Source: Marinibacterium profundimaris (GTDB lineage: Bacteria; Pseudomonadota; Alphaproteobacteria; Rhodobacterales; Rhodobacteraceae). From it: a DNA stretch of 64,000 nt. Shown piece after piece: positions 33,185 to 42,815 of this stretch. The DNA lies in contig NZ_AQQR01000002.1 of assembly GCF_002210095.1 (NCBI RefSeq), forward strand, positions 248,001-312,000, in the 5' to 3' direction. The position numbers and the translations under genes are program-made. Position 1 is the stretch's first letter. Each line of letters begins with the position of its first letter. Below the pieces are notes generated by a model. The model did no database searches. It was not told where the DNA came from and was given only the letters and a program-made list of their open reading frames with translations.

Positions 33185-35064
33185 GCGCGCTTGACCCGAA
33201 GGTCCCGCCGCAGACGCGCGAGGATAAGCGCAAGCGCCGCCGGGGTCATACCGTCAATTTTTGCCGCCTGGCCAATATTTGACGGGCGGGCGCGTGTCAG
33301 CTTGCCTTTCAGTTCCGAAGACAGGCCCTCGAGCAAGTCGAAATCAAAATCCGCTGGAATGACGTGCTGTTCATCACGCTTCATCGCCGCGACATCTTTT
33401 TCCTGCCGGGCAATGTAATTCGCGTAAAGCGCGTCGCGCTCGGTCTGGGCCTGGATCTCTGGCTCAACCTGGTCCAAACCGGGCACAAGCTTCTGGATTT
33501 CGGCAAACCCTACGTTGGGAAACGCAAGAACGTCCATCCCCGACCGGCGCGTGCCGTCCTGGTTGACGGCAATTCCCGCCGCAGCGACCTGTTTCGGCGT
33601 ATAGGTCCCTTCTGTAAGCCGATCCCGTACAGTCGCCAGCTTTTCCTGCTTGGCAAGGAAGGTCATTCGGCGCGCGTCGCTTACGCAGCCAAGCTCCATA
33701 GCCTTTGGTGTGAGGCGCTGGTCCGCGTTGTCCGCACGCAGGGACAGCCGGAATTCTGCGCGAGAGGTGAACATGCGATAGGGCTCGGTTACACCGCGCG
33801 TCGTCAGATCGTCGATCATGACGCCGATATAGCTGTCGGACCGGCTGAAATGTACCGGGTCTCCACCCACCACATATCGGGCCGCATTCAGCCCGGCCAC
33901 CAAACCTTGTGCCGCCGCTTCTTCGTATCCTGTGGTTCCGTTGATCTGTCCAGCCAGATACAGCCCCGGAACGTCCTTCAACGCCAGCTCCTGCGTCAGC
34001 GCGCGCGGATCGACGTAGTCATACTCGATCGCATAGCCCGGCTGCAGGATTTTCGCCTGTTCCAGCCCACGGATCGAATGCACGTAGGCCTCCTGCACGT
34101 CCTCGGGCAGCGAGGTCGAGATGCCGTTGGGATAGACCGTCGGGTCGTCTACGCCTTCGGGTTCCAGGAACACCTGATGAGAGCTTTTGTCGGCGAAACG
34201 CACGACCTTGTCCTCGATTGAGGGGCAGTAGCGCGGACCGATCCCATCGATATGCCCGCCGTACATCGCCGAGCGCGAGAGGTTTTCCGAAATGATCTCA
34301 TGGGTTTGCGCGTTTGTATGGGTAATTCCGCAGGAAATCTGCGGCGCCTGAACACCACGGGTCAAGAACGAGAAAAACACTGGATCGTCATCGCCCGGCT
34401 GACTTTCCAATCCTTCCCAATCAATCGTCCGACCGTCCAGACGAGGTGGCGTGCCGGTCTTCAGTCGGCCCAACGGAAGGGCAAAGGAATCGATCCTTTC
34501 CGCCAATTGCACCGATGGCTTGTCGCCGATCCGGCCGCCGGGTTTCCGTACATCGCCAATATGGATCACACCGCGCAGGAAGGTCCCCGTGGTCAGGATC
34601 ACGGCCCCGGCCCGGATCTCTGCCCCATCGGCAAGCCGCAGGCCAACGACGCGCGCGCCCTCCATCAGGAAGTCGACCGCCTCGCCCTCGATGATTTCAA
34701 GCCCGGGTCGCGCCACGGTCTCGGCCAGCATCGTTTCCCGATAGATCTTGCGATCCGCCTGCGCGCGAGGCCCCTGGACGGCCGGGCCCTTCCGGCGGTT
34801 CAACAGACGGAACTGGATCCCCGCCCTGTCGGCGACGCGCCCCATGACCCCGTCCATGGCGTCGATTTCCCGGACAAGGTGCCCCTTACCAAGGCCACCG
34901 ATCGCCGGATTGCAGGACATAACGCCAATTCCGTCTCGCCTCAGCGTGACAAGACCCGTCCGGACACCCATACGCGCAGCCGCATGCGCCGCCTCGCAGC
35001 CCGCATGACCACCGCCAATCACGACAACGTCCAGATCACGATGTTTCACGTGAAACACTCCCAT
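33181..35064 (-). CDS. mnmG: tRNA uridine-5-carboxymethylaminomethyl modification enzyme MnmG (GidA)
   Basis: 627 residues. The FAD-binding [19 protein letters not shown] at the start, [22 protein letters not shown] (with the catalytic Cys), [15 protein letters not shown] and the C-terminal helical [19 protein letters not shown] are characteristic. With MnmE it modifies the wobble uridine of several tRNAs. The second parS site spans codons 3 to 8 (VFHVKH). The start ATG at 35064 lies 12 bp after the mnmE stop. Confidence 0.97.
   Translation of the reverse strand: MGVFHVKHRDLDVVVIGGGHAGCEAAHAAARMGVRTGLVTLRRDGIGVMSCNPAIGGLGKGHLVREIDAMDGVMGRVADRAGIQFRLLNRRKGPAVQGPRAQADRKIYRETMLAETVARPGLEIIEGEAVDFLMEGARVVGLRLADGAEIRAGAVILTTGTFLRGVIHIGDVRKPGGRIGDKPSVQLAERIDSFALPLGRLKTGTPPRLDGRTIDWEGLESQPGDDDPVFFSFLTRGVQAPQISCGITHTNAQTHEIISENLSRSAMYGGHIDGIGPRYCPSIEDKVVRFADKSSHQVFLEPEGVDDPTVYPNGISTSLPEDVQEAYVHSIRGLEQAKILQPGYAIEYDYVDPRALTQELALKDVPGLYLAGQINGTTGYEEAAAQGLVAGLNAARYVVGGDPVHFSRSDSYIGVMIDDLTTRGVTEPYRMFTSRAEFRLSLRADNADQRLTPKAMELGCVSDARRMTFLAKQEKLATVRDRLTEGTYTPKQVAAAGIAVNQDGTRRSGMDVLAFPNVGFAEIQKLVPGLDQVEPEIQAQTERDALYANYIARQEKDVAAMKRDEQHVIPADFDFDLLEGLSSELKGKLTRARPSNIGQAAKIDGMTPAALALILARLRRDLRVKRA
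35042..35057. promoter_or_regulatory. parS site at the start of mnmG
   Basis: A second perfect TGTTTCACGTGAAACA, overlapping mnmG codons 3-8. It lies 1.9 kb from the parS in rsmG and about 3.5 kb from the putative origin centre. Confidence 0.93.
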
Positions 35065-35076
35065 ACCATTCCGGGT

Positions 35077-36354
35077 TCATTTCCCCAGACAGAACCGTGA
35101 GAAGATCTCGTCCAACAGGTTTTCAACGTCAACCCGGCCAACCAGGGCCTCCAGGGCCCGAATCGCTGAGCGCAGCTCTTCCGCTGCGATATCATAAAGC
35201 TCCGGGCCATCATCCAGAACCGCTTGCGCCGCCAACAGGCCAGAGACCGCCTGTTCCATCGCCATGCGGTGCCGCGCATGTGTCGCTGTCCCGGCAAGCC
35301 GCGCGCGCCCTGACAGAACATTGCCAATCTGCGCCACCAAGGCATCGACACCCTGCCCCGTCGCACCGGAAACGGCACCGTCAGCATCCTCAAGAAGATC
35401 CGCCTTCGGACGCAGAACGATATCCTCGGGCTCCAGGTCCAGCCCCTCGGGCAAAGGCCCCTCGGTCAGAACCACCCGCAGATCCGCAGCCGCAGCCCGT
35501 TCCCGCGCCAGATCCACACCGATACCTTCGACCTTGTCCAGCGTGTCCCGCAACCCTGCCGTATCCAGCAGCGTCACCGGCAACCCGTTCAGGTCCATCC
35601 GAACCTCGATCACATCGCGGGTTGTTCCGGCAATCTCCGACGTAATCGCGGCCCGCCGCCCGGCCAGAGCATTCAGCAGCGTCGATTTTCCGACATTCGG
35701 CGCCCCGATAATGGCCACCTCGAACCCGGATCGGATCCGTTCCGCCATCCCGATGCCGGACACCTCGCGCTCGAGCCCGGCACGCACCTTCGCCAGAAGG
35801 TCGGTCACCTCCGGCGTCACATCCACCGGAACCTCTTCATCCGCGAAATCGATCGTTGCTTCCAACAAGGCCGCCGCGCGGATCAGGTCCTCCCGCCAGG
35901 ACTCCGCCAGCGTGCCCAGACCGCCGGAAAACACCCTTTGCGCCTGGCGCCGCTGCGCTTCTGTCTCGGCGTCGATCAGATCGGCCAGCCCCTCGACCTG
36001 GGCCAGGTCCAGCTTGCCATTCTCAAGCGCGCGCCGCGTGAATTCCCCCGGCTCCGCCATCCGAGCCAGACGCCCCAGAGCCGACAGGACGGACAGGACA
36101 ACCGCCCGGCTGCCGTGCAGATGCAGCTCGACCACATCCTCGCCCGTGAAACTCGCCGGCGCCTCGAACGTCAGAACCAGCGCACGGTCAAGCTCGGCCG
36201 CGCCGTCGCGCACCACGCGCAGGGATCGCCCGGCGCGCGGCAGGCCCGCGCCCACCAGCGTTTCGCATATCTTGAAAGCCCCCGGCCCTGACACCCGCAG
36301 CACCGAGACCCCCGCCTTTCCAGGCGCCGTTGCCTCGGCAAAGATTGTGTCCAT
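35077..36354 (-). CDS. mnmE: tRNA uridine-5-carboxymethylaminomethyl modification GTPase MnmE (TrmE)
   Basis: 425 residues. The N-terminal folate-binding domain ([25 protein letters not shown]), the central GTPase (G1 [15 protein letters not shown]3 [16 protein letters not shown]) and a C-terminal helix ending in FCLGK, whose Cys is the conserved C-terminal cysteine. Partner of MnmG, encoded next to it. Starts 13 bp after rho. First gene of the mnmE-to-parB series. Confidence 0.96.
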   Translation of the reverse strand: MDTIFAEATAPGKAGVSVLRVSGPGAFKICETLVGAGLPRAGRSLRVVRDGAAELDRALVLTFEAPASFTGEDVVELHLHGSRAVVLSVLSALGRLARMAEPGEFTRRALENGKLDLAQVEGLADLIDAETEAQRRQAQRVFSGGLGTLAESWREDLIRAAALLEATIDFADEEVPVDVTPEVTDLLAKVRAGLEREVSGIGMAERIRSGFEVAIIGAPNVGKSTLLNALAGRRAAITSEIAGTTRDVIEVRMDLNGLPVTLLDTAGLRDTLDKVEGIGVDLARERAAAADLRVVLTEGPLPEGLDLEPEDIVLRPKADLLEDADGAVSGATGQGVDALVAQIGNVLSGRARLAGTATHARHRMAMEQAVSGLLAAQAVLDDGPELYDIAAEELRSAIRALEALVGRVDVENLLDEIFSRFCLGK

Positions 36355-36367
36355 GGGGCCGCCCGGG

Positions 36368-37639
36368 TCAGGTGTTCATCGAATCGAAGAATTCGCCGTT
36401 GGTCTTGGTCTGCTTCAGCTTCGAAATCAGGAACTCGACCGCATCCGTCGTGCCCATCGGGTTCAGGATCCGCCGCAGCACGAAGGTCTTCTGCAGATCG
36501 CCCTTGTCGACCAGAAGATCCTCTTTCCGCGTGCCGGACTTGAGGATGTCGATCGCCGGGAACACGCGCTTGTCCGCGATCTTGCGATCCAGGACCAGTT
36601 CAGAGTTACCCGTGCCCTTGAATTCCTCGAAGATGACCTCGTCCATCCGCGACCCGGTATCGATCAGCGCGGTTGCAATGATCGTCAGCGATCCGCCCTC
36701 TTCGATGTTTCGTGCCGCGCCAAAGAAGCGTTTCGGCCGCTGCAGTGCGTTCGCGTCCACACCACCGGTAAGAACTTTGCCCGAGGACGGCACGACAGTG
36801 TTGAACGCCCTACCAAGTCTTGTGATCGAGTCCAGAAGGATCACAACATCTCGCTTATGCTCGACAAGGCGCTTGGCCTTTTCGATCACCATCTCGGACA
36901 CGGCAACGTGCCGCGTCGCCGGTTCGTCGAAGGTCGAGGAGATCACCTCGCCCTTCACCGACCGCTGCATGTCCGTCACCTCTTCGGGGCGTTCGTCGAT
37001 CAGCAGGACGATCAGGTAGCATTCCGGATGGTTCGCTTCGATCGAATGGGCGATGTTCTGCAGCAGGACGGTCTTGCCCGTCCGCGGCGGCGCCACGATC
37101 AGCGACCTCTGCCCCTTGCCGATCGGCGCGACCAGGTCGATGATCCGGGCCGAGCGATCCTTCACCGTCGGATCGTCCAGCTCCATGTTCAGACGTTCGT
37201 CGGGATACAGCGGCGTGAGGTTGTCGAAGGCGATCTTGTGACGCGCCTTGTCCGGATCCTCGAAATTGATCTTCGTGACATTGGTCAGCGCGAAATAGCG
37301 CTCCGTGTCGTTCGGCGCCTTCATCACGCCTTCGATCGTGTCCCCGGTCCGCAGGCTGTGCAGCCGGATCATGTCGGGCGAGACATAGATGTCATCCGGA
37401 CCGGGCAGATAGTTCGCCTCAGGCGACCGCAGGAAGCCGAACCCGTCCTGAAGCACCTCAAGCACCCCATCGCCCGAGATTTCCCAGCCCTCGTCCGCGC
37501 GTTCGCGCAGGATCTGGAACATCATCTCGCCCTTGCGCATCGTCGAGGCGTTCTCGATCTCAAGCTCTTCCGCCATCGACAGAAGATCCTTCGGGCTCTT
37601 GGCCTTCAGATCAGCAAGGTTGAGGGATTCGATTGTCAT
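36368..37639 (-). CDS. rho: Transcription termination factor Rho
   Basis: 423 residues from the ATG at 37639 (AGGATAG upstream). An RNA-binding cold-shock-like domain (about 50-120, [33 protein letters not shown]) precedes the RecA-type ATPase: Walker [24 protein letters not shown], Walker [19 protein letters not shown] and the Q/R-loop [30 protein letters not shown]. The hexameric helicase that ends untranslated transcripts. Few clear T-tract terminators are found in this window, in keeping with reliance on Rho. The 175-bp gap before hemJ could hold its promoter. Confidence 0.97.
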   Translation of the reverse strand: MTIESLNLADLKAKSPKDLLSMAEELEIENASTMRKGEMMFQILRERADEGWEISGDGVLEVLQDGFGFLRSPEANYLPGPDDIYVSPDMIRLHSLRTGDTIEGVMKAPNDTERYFALTNVTKINFEDPDKARHKIAFDNLTPLYPDERLNMELDDPTVKDRSARIIDLVAPIGKGQRSLIVAPPRTGKTVLLQNIAHSIEANHPECYLIVLLIDERPEEVTDMQRSVKGEVISSTFDEPATRHVAVSEMVIEKAKRLVEHKRDVVILLDSITRLGRAFNTVVPSSGKVLTGGVDANALQRPKRFFGAARNIEEGGSLTIIATALIDTGSRMDEVIFEEFKGTGNSELVLDRKIADKRVFPAIDILKSGTRKEDLLVDKGDLQKTFVLRRILNPMGTTDAVEFLISKLKQTKTNGEFFDSMNT

Positions 37640-37814
37640 GAAACTATCCTGGGCACGTTCCTGAGGCCGGCATACCTGGCCGGTCCTGTACTGGTATCGT
37701 CGGGAATCACGCGGTCCCGGACGGGCGCGTTGACAGGCTACATAGGCACCGTGACCGCAGCTGTCAAACAAAGTCGAAATCGGGGCGACGCAAAGTCACC
37801 CCGCGAGCGCGGTT

Positions 37815-38264
37815 TCAGAACTTTAAGACAACCGAAAACACGATCACCAGCATCAGAACCGTCGGCACTTCGTTCATCATCCGGTACTGGCGGCCGGTCA
37901 GCCGGTTTTCGCCCGCGATGAACTCTTTCCGGCGCCGGCCCAGCCAGTGATGGAACCACGTCATCGCGATCACCGCAGCAGCCTTGGTCCAGGGCCAGAT
38001 CGCGCTCCAGTCCACGATGCCGGGTGTAAAGACCAGCATCAGGCCGAACACCCATGTCGCGATCATCGCCGGGTTCATGATGAGCCTGAGAAGCTTCTTC
38101 TCCATCATCTCGAAGACCGGGGGAAGGCCGTCCACTGTCTCTACCTGCTCCACGTGATGCACGAACAGCCGTGGCAGGTAGAAAAGCCCCGCCATCCACG
38201 AGATCACCGCCGCGATGTGAAGGGACTTGGCCCAGGGGTACAGGGTGGCGAGAAGGTCGGTCAT
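37815..38264 (-). CDS. hemJ: Protoporphyrinogen oxidase HemJ
   Basis: 149 residues with four predicted membrane helices. KSLHIAAVISWMAGLFYLPRLFVHHVE and LRLIMNPAMIATWVFGLMLV plus WFHHWLGRRRKEF are HemJ (UPF0093) segments with the conserved histidines. It oxidises protoporphyrinogen IX in the inner membrane, next to last step of heme synthesis. It is transcribed away from the putative origin. hemE, often near alphaproteobacterial origins, is not present in the window. Confidence 0.93.
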   Translation of the reverse strand: MTDLLATLYPWAKSLHIAAVISWMAGLFYLPRLFVHHVEQVETVDGLPPVFEMMEKKLLRLIMNPAMIATWVFGLMLVFTPGIVDWSAIWPWTKAAAVIAMTWFHHWLGRRRKEFIAGENRLTGRQYRMMNEVPTVLMLVIVFSVVLKF

Positions 38265-38716
38265 TTTATCCTCATCCCGGTTGGGCTCCCTCCCTTATAA
38301 TAAATTAAGAGAAAAGAAAGGATGATGTGATTGTAGGCCCCCCTGCCGTCTGGGGATTACGCTGTTCTCCCGGACTCTGTCCTCGCTTGGGAAAACTTGG
38401 CGCAAGATCAGGGCCTTGCAGTGGGTACCATGAAAGAATCGCGTATTAACAAAAGGTTAACAGATCGCCGCGCGGGGTAAGATTGTGGACGAATCGTGGG
38501 GTTATCCCCGTGACCAAAGTTATCCACAGCCGCGATTTATCCTTATACCATCCGGAGAAAACGCGAGCGCTTCGCTGAAATCAGGGCGAAACGCGTGGAC
38601 TTGATCGAAAGGCAAAATTTTATACAAGTCCTCCGCAGGCGCTTCTACCCTTCGTCCACCGGTTTATCCACAGGGCCACGCCGGGCCCGCCTGCCCGGCC
38701 GGCCGAACAGGTGCCC
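38265..38716. other. Putative chromosomal replication origin (oriC)
   Basis: A 452-bp gene-free region between divergent hemJ and maf. It contains two perfect DnaA boxes TTATCCACA (38520-38528 and 38664-38672) and three 7-of-9 boxes (38484-38492 reverse, 38502-38510, 38537-38545). An A+T-rich stretch at 38294-38320 could be the unwinding element. There is a CtrA box (38446-38461) and two GAATC methylation-type sites (38436, 38491). Flanking gene order rho-hemJ | maf-aroE-coaE-dnaQ, the nearby parAB and parS, and divergent transcription all fit an alphaproteobacterial origin. Function is inferred, not shown. Confidence 0.85.
38446..38461. promoter_or_regulatory. CtrA binding site in oriC
   Basis: TTAACAAAAGGTTAAC is a perfect match to TTAA-N7-TTAAC. 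In Caulobacter, CtrA bound to such boxes silences the origin. A GAATC site lies a few bases upstream. Confidence 0.7.
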
Positions 38717-39316
38717 ATGACCCAACCGCTGATCCTCGCCTCCGGCTCTGCCATCCGCGCCACGCTGCTGACCAACGCGGCCATTCCCTTCTCGGTCCAG
38801 GTGCCCCGCATCGACGAAGAAAGCATCAAGGCCTCGCTTGTCGCCGAGGGCGCGAAGCCCCGCGACATCGCCGACACCCTGGCCGAGATGAAGGCGCGCA
38901 AGGTGGCCGACAAGGCGCCGGGCGCCCGGGTGCTGGCCTGCGACCAGGTGCTCAGCCACGACGGCGCGCTTCTGTCAAAGCCCGCCTCCCCCGAAGAGGC
39001 CGAGGCGCAGATCATGGCGCTGTCGGGATCGCGCCATACGCTGTATTCGGCGGCCGTACTTTACCAGGAAGCGCGCCCGGTCTGGCGCCATGTCGGCACC
39101 GTTCACCTGACCATGGCCCGGCTGAACCCGGCCTATGTCACCGGCTACGTGCGCCGCAACTGGGACAGCATCCGCCACGCCGTGGGCGCCTACAAGCTCG
39201 AGGAAGAAGGCGTGCGGCTCTTCACGCGGATTGACGGCGACTATTTCAACGTATTGGGTATGCCCCTGTTGGAATTGCTGGCCTTTCTGGCCGACCGGGG
39301 AGATATCGACAGATGA
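38717..39316 (+). CDS. Maf-family nucleoside triphosphate pyrophosphatase
   Basis: 199 residues from the ATG at 38717. N-terminal ILASGSAIRATLL (the SxSxxR-type substrate loop), VLACDQVLSHDGALLSKP with the catalytic Asp, GSRHTLYSAAVLYQ and VGAYKLEEEG are Maf motifs. It hydrolyses non-canonical or modified nucleotides. Its ATG is the first start codon on the plus side of the origin; it overlaps aroE by 4 bp. Which Maf substrate class it belongs to is not clear. Confidence 0.92.
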   Translation: MTQPLILASGSAIRATLLTNAAIPFSVQVPRIDEESIKASLVAEGAKPRDIADTLAEMKARKVADKAPGARVLACDQVLSHDGALLSKPASPEEAEAQIMALSGSRHTLYSAAVLYQEARPVWRHVGTVHLTMARLNPAYVTGYVRRNWDSIRHAVGAYKLEEEGVRLFTRIDGDYFNVLGMPLLELLAFLADRGDIDR

Positions 39317-40146
39317 GCGACACGCGCATTCCGCTGGCCGGGGTGATCGGATCCCCCGTGGCCCATTCCAAATCGCCCAGGCTATTCGCGCATTGGCTGC
39401 GGACCCATGGGGTGCGGGGCCATTACATCCCCATGGATATCGCGCAGGATGATCTGGCCCAGGTCCTTAAGATGTTGCCGAAGATGGGCTTTGTCGGCGC
39501 CAATGTCACGATCCCCTACAAGGAGACGGTGCTGGGCCTTGCCGATCAGATCACCGACCGCGCCACGCTGATCGGGGCCGCGAACACGCTGATCTTCCGC
39601 CCCGACGGCAAGATCCACGCCGACAACACCGACGGCTACGGCTTCATGGAAAACCTGCGCGCCGGCGCGCCCGAATGGGACCCCAAGGCCGGCCCCGCCG
39701 TGGTGCTGGGCGCCGGCGGCGCGGCCCGCGCGGTGGTCTCGGCCCTGGCCGATGCCGGCGTGGACGAGATCCTGCTGACCAACCGCACCCGCGTGCGCGC
39801 CGAGAAGCTGAAAGAGGATTTCGGCCAGCGCGTGCAGGTGGTCGACTGGGTCCAGGCTGGCAATATCGTGGATGGTGCCGGGCTGGTGGTGAACACCACC
39901 TCGCTTGGCATGACCGGCAAGCCCGAGATGCGCGTGCCGCTCGACGGGCTGCGGCCGGGCACCGTGGTGACCGATCTGGTCTATGCGCCGCTGCAGACCC
40001 GCCTGCTGAAAGCCGCCGAAGCCGCCGGCTGCACCACGGTCGACGGGCTGGGCATGTTGCTGCATCAGGCGGTGCCGGGCTTCGAACGCTGGTTCGGTCC
40101 CCGCCCGCAGGTCGATCAGGCCACCCGCGACGCCGTATTGGCATGA
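39313..40146 (+). CDS. aroE: Shikimate dehydrogenase
   Basis: 277 residues. The substrate-binding GVIGSPVAHSKSPRLFAHWL, catalytic Lys in NVTIPYKE, Asp in NTDGYGF and the NADP-binding VLGAGGAARAVVSALADAG are present, with NRTRVRAEKL for NADP preference. Reduces 3-dehydroshikimate in aromatic amino-acid synthesis. Overlaps maf (ATGA) and coaE (ATGA), so maf-aroE-coaE-dnaQ form a translationally coupled operon. Confidence 0.96.
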   Translation: MSDTRIPLAGVIGSPVAHSKSPRLFAHWLRTHGVRGHYIPMDIAQDDLAQVLKMLPKMGFVGANVTIPYKETVLGLADQITDRATLIGAANTLIFRPDGKIHADNTDGYGFMENLRAGAPEWDPKAGPAVVLGAGGAARAVVSALADAGVDEILLTNRTRVRAEKLKEDFGQRVQVVDWVQAGNIVDGAGLVVNTTSLGMTGKPEMRVPLDGLRPGTVVTDLVYAPLQTRLLKAAEAAGCTTVDGLGMLLHQAVPGFERWFGPRPQVDQATRDAVLA

Positions 40147-40733
40147 GCTTCCGCCTCGGCCTCACCGGCTCCATCGGCATGGGCAAGAGCACCACGGCGA
40201 AGATGTTCGCCGATGCCGGCTGCGCCGTCTGGGATGCCGATGCCGCAGTGCACCGGCTTTATGCGCCCGGCGGTGCCGCGGTGGCGCCCATGGCCAAGGC
40301 CTTTCCCGAGGCGATCGAGGATGGCGCCGTCTCTCGCACCCGGCTGAAGGCGATCATCGCGGCCGATCCTGCTGCGCTGAAGATCATCGAATCCATCGTC
40401 CATCCGCTGGTCGCCGCCGACCGCGCCGCCTTTGCCGAACAGGCGACAGCGGATATCCTCGTCTTCGACATTCCCCTGCTTTATGAAACGGGGGGCGAGG
40501 CGCGGATGGATGCCAGCGCGGTGGTCTCGGTCGATGCCGAAACCCAGAAGGCGCGGGTGCTGGACCGTGGCACGATGACCGAGGCGCAGTTCGAGCAGAT
40601 CCGCGCCAAACAGATGGCGGACGCCGAAAAACGCGCGAAGGCGGATTTCGTGATCGTCACTGACACGCCGGACCATGCCCGCGCACAGGTGGACGACATC
40701 GTGCGACAGATCAGGGAGCGGATGAATGCGTGA
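40143..40733 (+). CDS. coaE: Dephospho-CoA kinase
   Basis: 196 residues from the ATG at 40143, which overlaps the aroE TGA. Walker A LTGSIGMGKSTTAKMF, WDADAAVHRLY, IVHPLVAADR and VFDIPLLYET are CoaE signatures. Final step of coenzyme A synthesis. An in-frame extension upstream lies within aroE and is spurious. Overlaps dnaQ by 8 bp. Confidence 0.96.
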   Translation: MSFRLGLTGSIGMGKSTTAKMFADAGCAVWDADAAVHRLYAPGGAAVAPMAKAFPEAIEDGAVSRTRLKAIIAADPAALKIIESIVHPLVAADRAAFAEQATADILVFDIPLLYETGGEARMDASAVVSVDAETQKARVLDRGTMTEAQFEQIRAKQMADAEKRAKADFVIVTDTPDHARAQVDDIVRQIRERMNA

Positions 40734-41406
40734 GATAGTTCTCGACACCGAAACCACGGGGTTCGACCCCGAAACCGGCGACCGCATCGTCGAGATCGGC
40801 GGCGTGGAACTCTATAACCACGTGGCCACCGGTAATACCTATCACCAGTACATCAACCCGGAACGCTCCATGCCCGAAGAGGCGTTCCAGGTGCACGGGC
40901 TGGGCGACGAGTTCCTGCGCGACAAGCCCAAGTTCGCCGAGATCGGCCAGGCCTTCCTGGATTTCGTCGGCGATGCCAGGCTGGTGATCCACAATGCCAG
41001 CTTCGACATGAAGTTCCTGAACGCCGAGCTGCGCTGGATGGGCCTGCGGCAATTGCCCATGGACCAGGCCGTCGATACGCTGGCCATCGCCCGCAAACGC
41101 TTCCCCGGTTCGCCCGCCACGCTCGACGCGCTCTGCCGCCGCTTCAACATCGACAATTCCTCGCGGACCCTGCACGGCGCCCTGCTCGACAGTGAAATCC
41201 TGGCCGAGGTCTACCTGGAGCTCATCGGCGGCCGCCAGCCCGACCTGGTGCTGACCCGGCGGTCCGACGATGGTGACTCCGGCACCGACAGCTGGCGCCC
41301 GCGCCCCCGGCCGACGCCCCTGCCCTCGTTGCTGACAGACGCCGAACGCGCCGCGCACGAGGCTTTCGTCGACACGCTTGGCGACAGCCCCCTCTGGCGC
41401 CAGTAA
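40726..41406 (+). CDS. dnaQ: DNA polymerase III epsilon subunit (3'-5' exonuclease)
   Basis: 226 residues. DnaQ-type exonuclease with ExoI VLDTETTGFDP, ExoII VIHNASFDMKFLNAEL and ExoIII HGALLDSEILAEVY, so all catalytic acids and the His are present (DEDDh type). The C-terminal 45 residues, with a proline/arginine-rich RPRPRPTPLP, should bind the alpha subunit. Provides proofreading. Last gene of the four-gene operon leaving the origin. Confidence 0.96.
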   Translation: MREIVLDTETTGFDPETGDRIVEIGGVELYNHVATGNTYHQYINPERSMPEEAFQVHGLGDEFLRDKPKFAEIGQAFLDFVGDARLVIHNASFDMKFLNAELRWMGLRQLPMDQAVDTLAIARKRFPGSPATLDALCRRFNIDNSSRTLHGALLDSEILAEVYLELIGGRQPDLVLTRRSDDGDSGTDSWRPRPRPTPLPSLLTDAERAAHEAFVDTLGDSPLWRQ

Positions 41407-41522
41407 CCCCGGCAACCCGTCCATGCCTCCGAGCGACCGGGCTGCCTTTTTCGCACACCCTGCTGTTTCACCTTTGCGGCAAATACCTGACACAGCGGTG
41501 ACGCCGGCCCGCCGAAACAGAA

Positions 41523-41546
41523 AAGGGCGCCTCGCGGGACGCCCTT
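41523..41546 (-). terminator. Intrinsic terminator of secB
   Basis: Arms AAGGGCG (41523-41529) and CGCCCTT (41540-41546) with a 10-base loop. On the minus strand the stem is followed by TTCTGTTT. It sits 25 bp past the secB stop. Confidence 0.6.
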
Positions 41547-41570
41547 CTGTCTTTGAACCGATGAAAACGC

Positions 41571-42089
41571 TTACTGCGTCGGGGCGTCGGCCGCCTGCGC
41601 CTGGGCCGCGGCCTGGCGGCGGGCGATTTCCTGGCGGTAGAGCTGCACGAAATCGATGTTGTCCAGGTTCAGCGGCGGGTAGCCGCCGTCACGGGTGATG
41701 TCGGACACGATGCGGCGCAGGAAGGGGAAGATCATGCGCGGGCATTCGATCATCAGGAACGGGTGCAGCTGCTCTTCCGGAACGCCTTCCACGTGGAAGA
41801 TCCCGGCATAGTCGATTTCCATCAGGAACAGGGAATCCCCGCTTTCCTTCGCCTTGGCCGTGGTGGTCAGCTTGATCGACACCTCGTACTGGTTCGCCAC
41901 GTTGCGCTTTTTGGCATCCAGGTTCACCTGAACGTTGATGTCCGGCTGACCCTCGCTGCGTCCGCCGTTCTGCGCCATCACGTTTTCAAAGGACAGGTCA
42001 CGGATGAACTGGCCCAGCACGCGCATCTGCACCTGCGGTTGCTGGGGCTGGCCGTCGGTGGCGCCCTGCGGATCGGGATTGTCGGTCAT
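41571..42089 (-). CDS. secB: Protein-export chaperone SecB
   Basis: 172 residues with the SecB fold segments VLGQFIRDLSFENV, DAKKRNVANQYEVSIKLTTTAK, LMEIDYAGIFHVEGVPEEQLHPFLMIECPRMIFPFLRRIVSDITRDGGYPPLNLDNIDFVQLYRQ. A tetrameric chaperone that hands preproteins to SecA. The ATG at 42089 has AGGAG upstream. The C-terminus is Ala/Gln-rich. Convergent with dnaQ. Confidence 0.96.
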   Translation of the reverse strand: MTDNPDPQGATDGQPQQPQVQMRVLGQFIRDLSFENVMAQNGGRSEGQPDINVQVNLDAKKRNVANQYEVSIKLTTTAKAKESGDSLFLMEIDYAGIFHVEGVPEEQLHPFLMIECPRMIFPFLRRIVSDITRDGGYPPLNLDNIDFVQLYRQEIARRQAAAQAQAADAPTQ

Positions 42090-42143
42090 GCGACGTCTCC
42101 TAGACTAAGGTTTGCGGCTCATTATCAGCTTGGCGGGGTGTGC

Positions 42144-42686
42144 TCAATGCTGGTCCGGGTCCTTCTCGACCCAGCCCGAGGCCCGGCCGGATGACGGGCC
42201 CTTGCGGGGCTCCTCCCCTGGTCGGATCTCGGTGAATTCGCCGTCGATGATGTCATCGGGATGGCCACTGCCCATCGGCCCCCGGGGACCGCCGGGACCG
42301 GGACGGGAGGAAAAGCTGGTATGGCTGGAAAAGCTCTGCACGCTCACCCGGGCGCGCACCTGGCGGAAGATCCAGTGACGCACCGGCGGCATCAGCAGGG
42401 CAAAGCCCACCGCATCGGTGAAAAAGCCCGGCGTCAGCAGCAGCGCGCCGGCAAACAGGATCATTGCCCCGTCGGCCAGCGGCTCGGACGGGTCGCGCAG
42501 ATCGTTGAACGCGCCGGTCAGTTTCTGCATCGCCTGCCGCCCCTGCGATTTGACCAGCCAGGTGCCCAGCATCGCCGTGATCACCACGATGGCCAGCGTC
42601 GGCCAGAGCCCGATCAGCCCCCCGACCTGGATGAACAGACCGATCTCGATCAGCGGGACGAGCAGAAAGACAAGAAATAGCGGCAA
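42144..42686 (-). CDS. fxsA: FxsA family membrane protein
   Basis: About 180 residues. Core PLFLVFLLVPLIEIGLFIQVGGLIGLWPTLAIVVITAMLGTWLVKSQG with further membrane helices (GAMILFAGALLLTPGFFTDAVGFALLMPPVRH) is FxsA. I choose the TTG at 42686 because AAGGAG lies exactly 6 bases upstream; a GTG nine codons earlier lacks one. The hydrophilic tail is Gly/Pro-rich. FxsA affects phage F exclusion in E. coli; its physiological role is not known. Divergent from the Tim44-like gene. Confidence 0.85.
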   Translation of the reverse strand: MPLFLVFLLVPLIEIGLFIQVGGLIGLWPTLAIVVITAMLGTWLVKSQGRQAMQKLTGAFNDLRDPSEPLADGAMILFAGALLLTPGFFTDAVGFALLMPPVRHWIFRQVRARVSVQSFSSHTSFSSRPGPGGPRGPMGSGHPDDIIDGEFTEIRPGEEPRKGPSSGRASGWVEKDPDQH

Positions 42687-42815
42687 CGAAGTCTCCTTGA
42701 CACGATGGAACACGGGGGCATCTGAGGGCGGGACGGTGGACTTGAAACCACCCGTCCCCTACATAAGGACGATGACCGGGCGCTCAATGCCCAATGTCCG
42801 AAACGAGGTCGCTTG

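Noticed and set aside
41786-41800. CTTCCACGTGGAAG palindrome in secB as a parS variant
   Set aside because: Several parS core bases differ, it lies within well-conserved secB codons, and no other context supports it.
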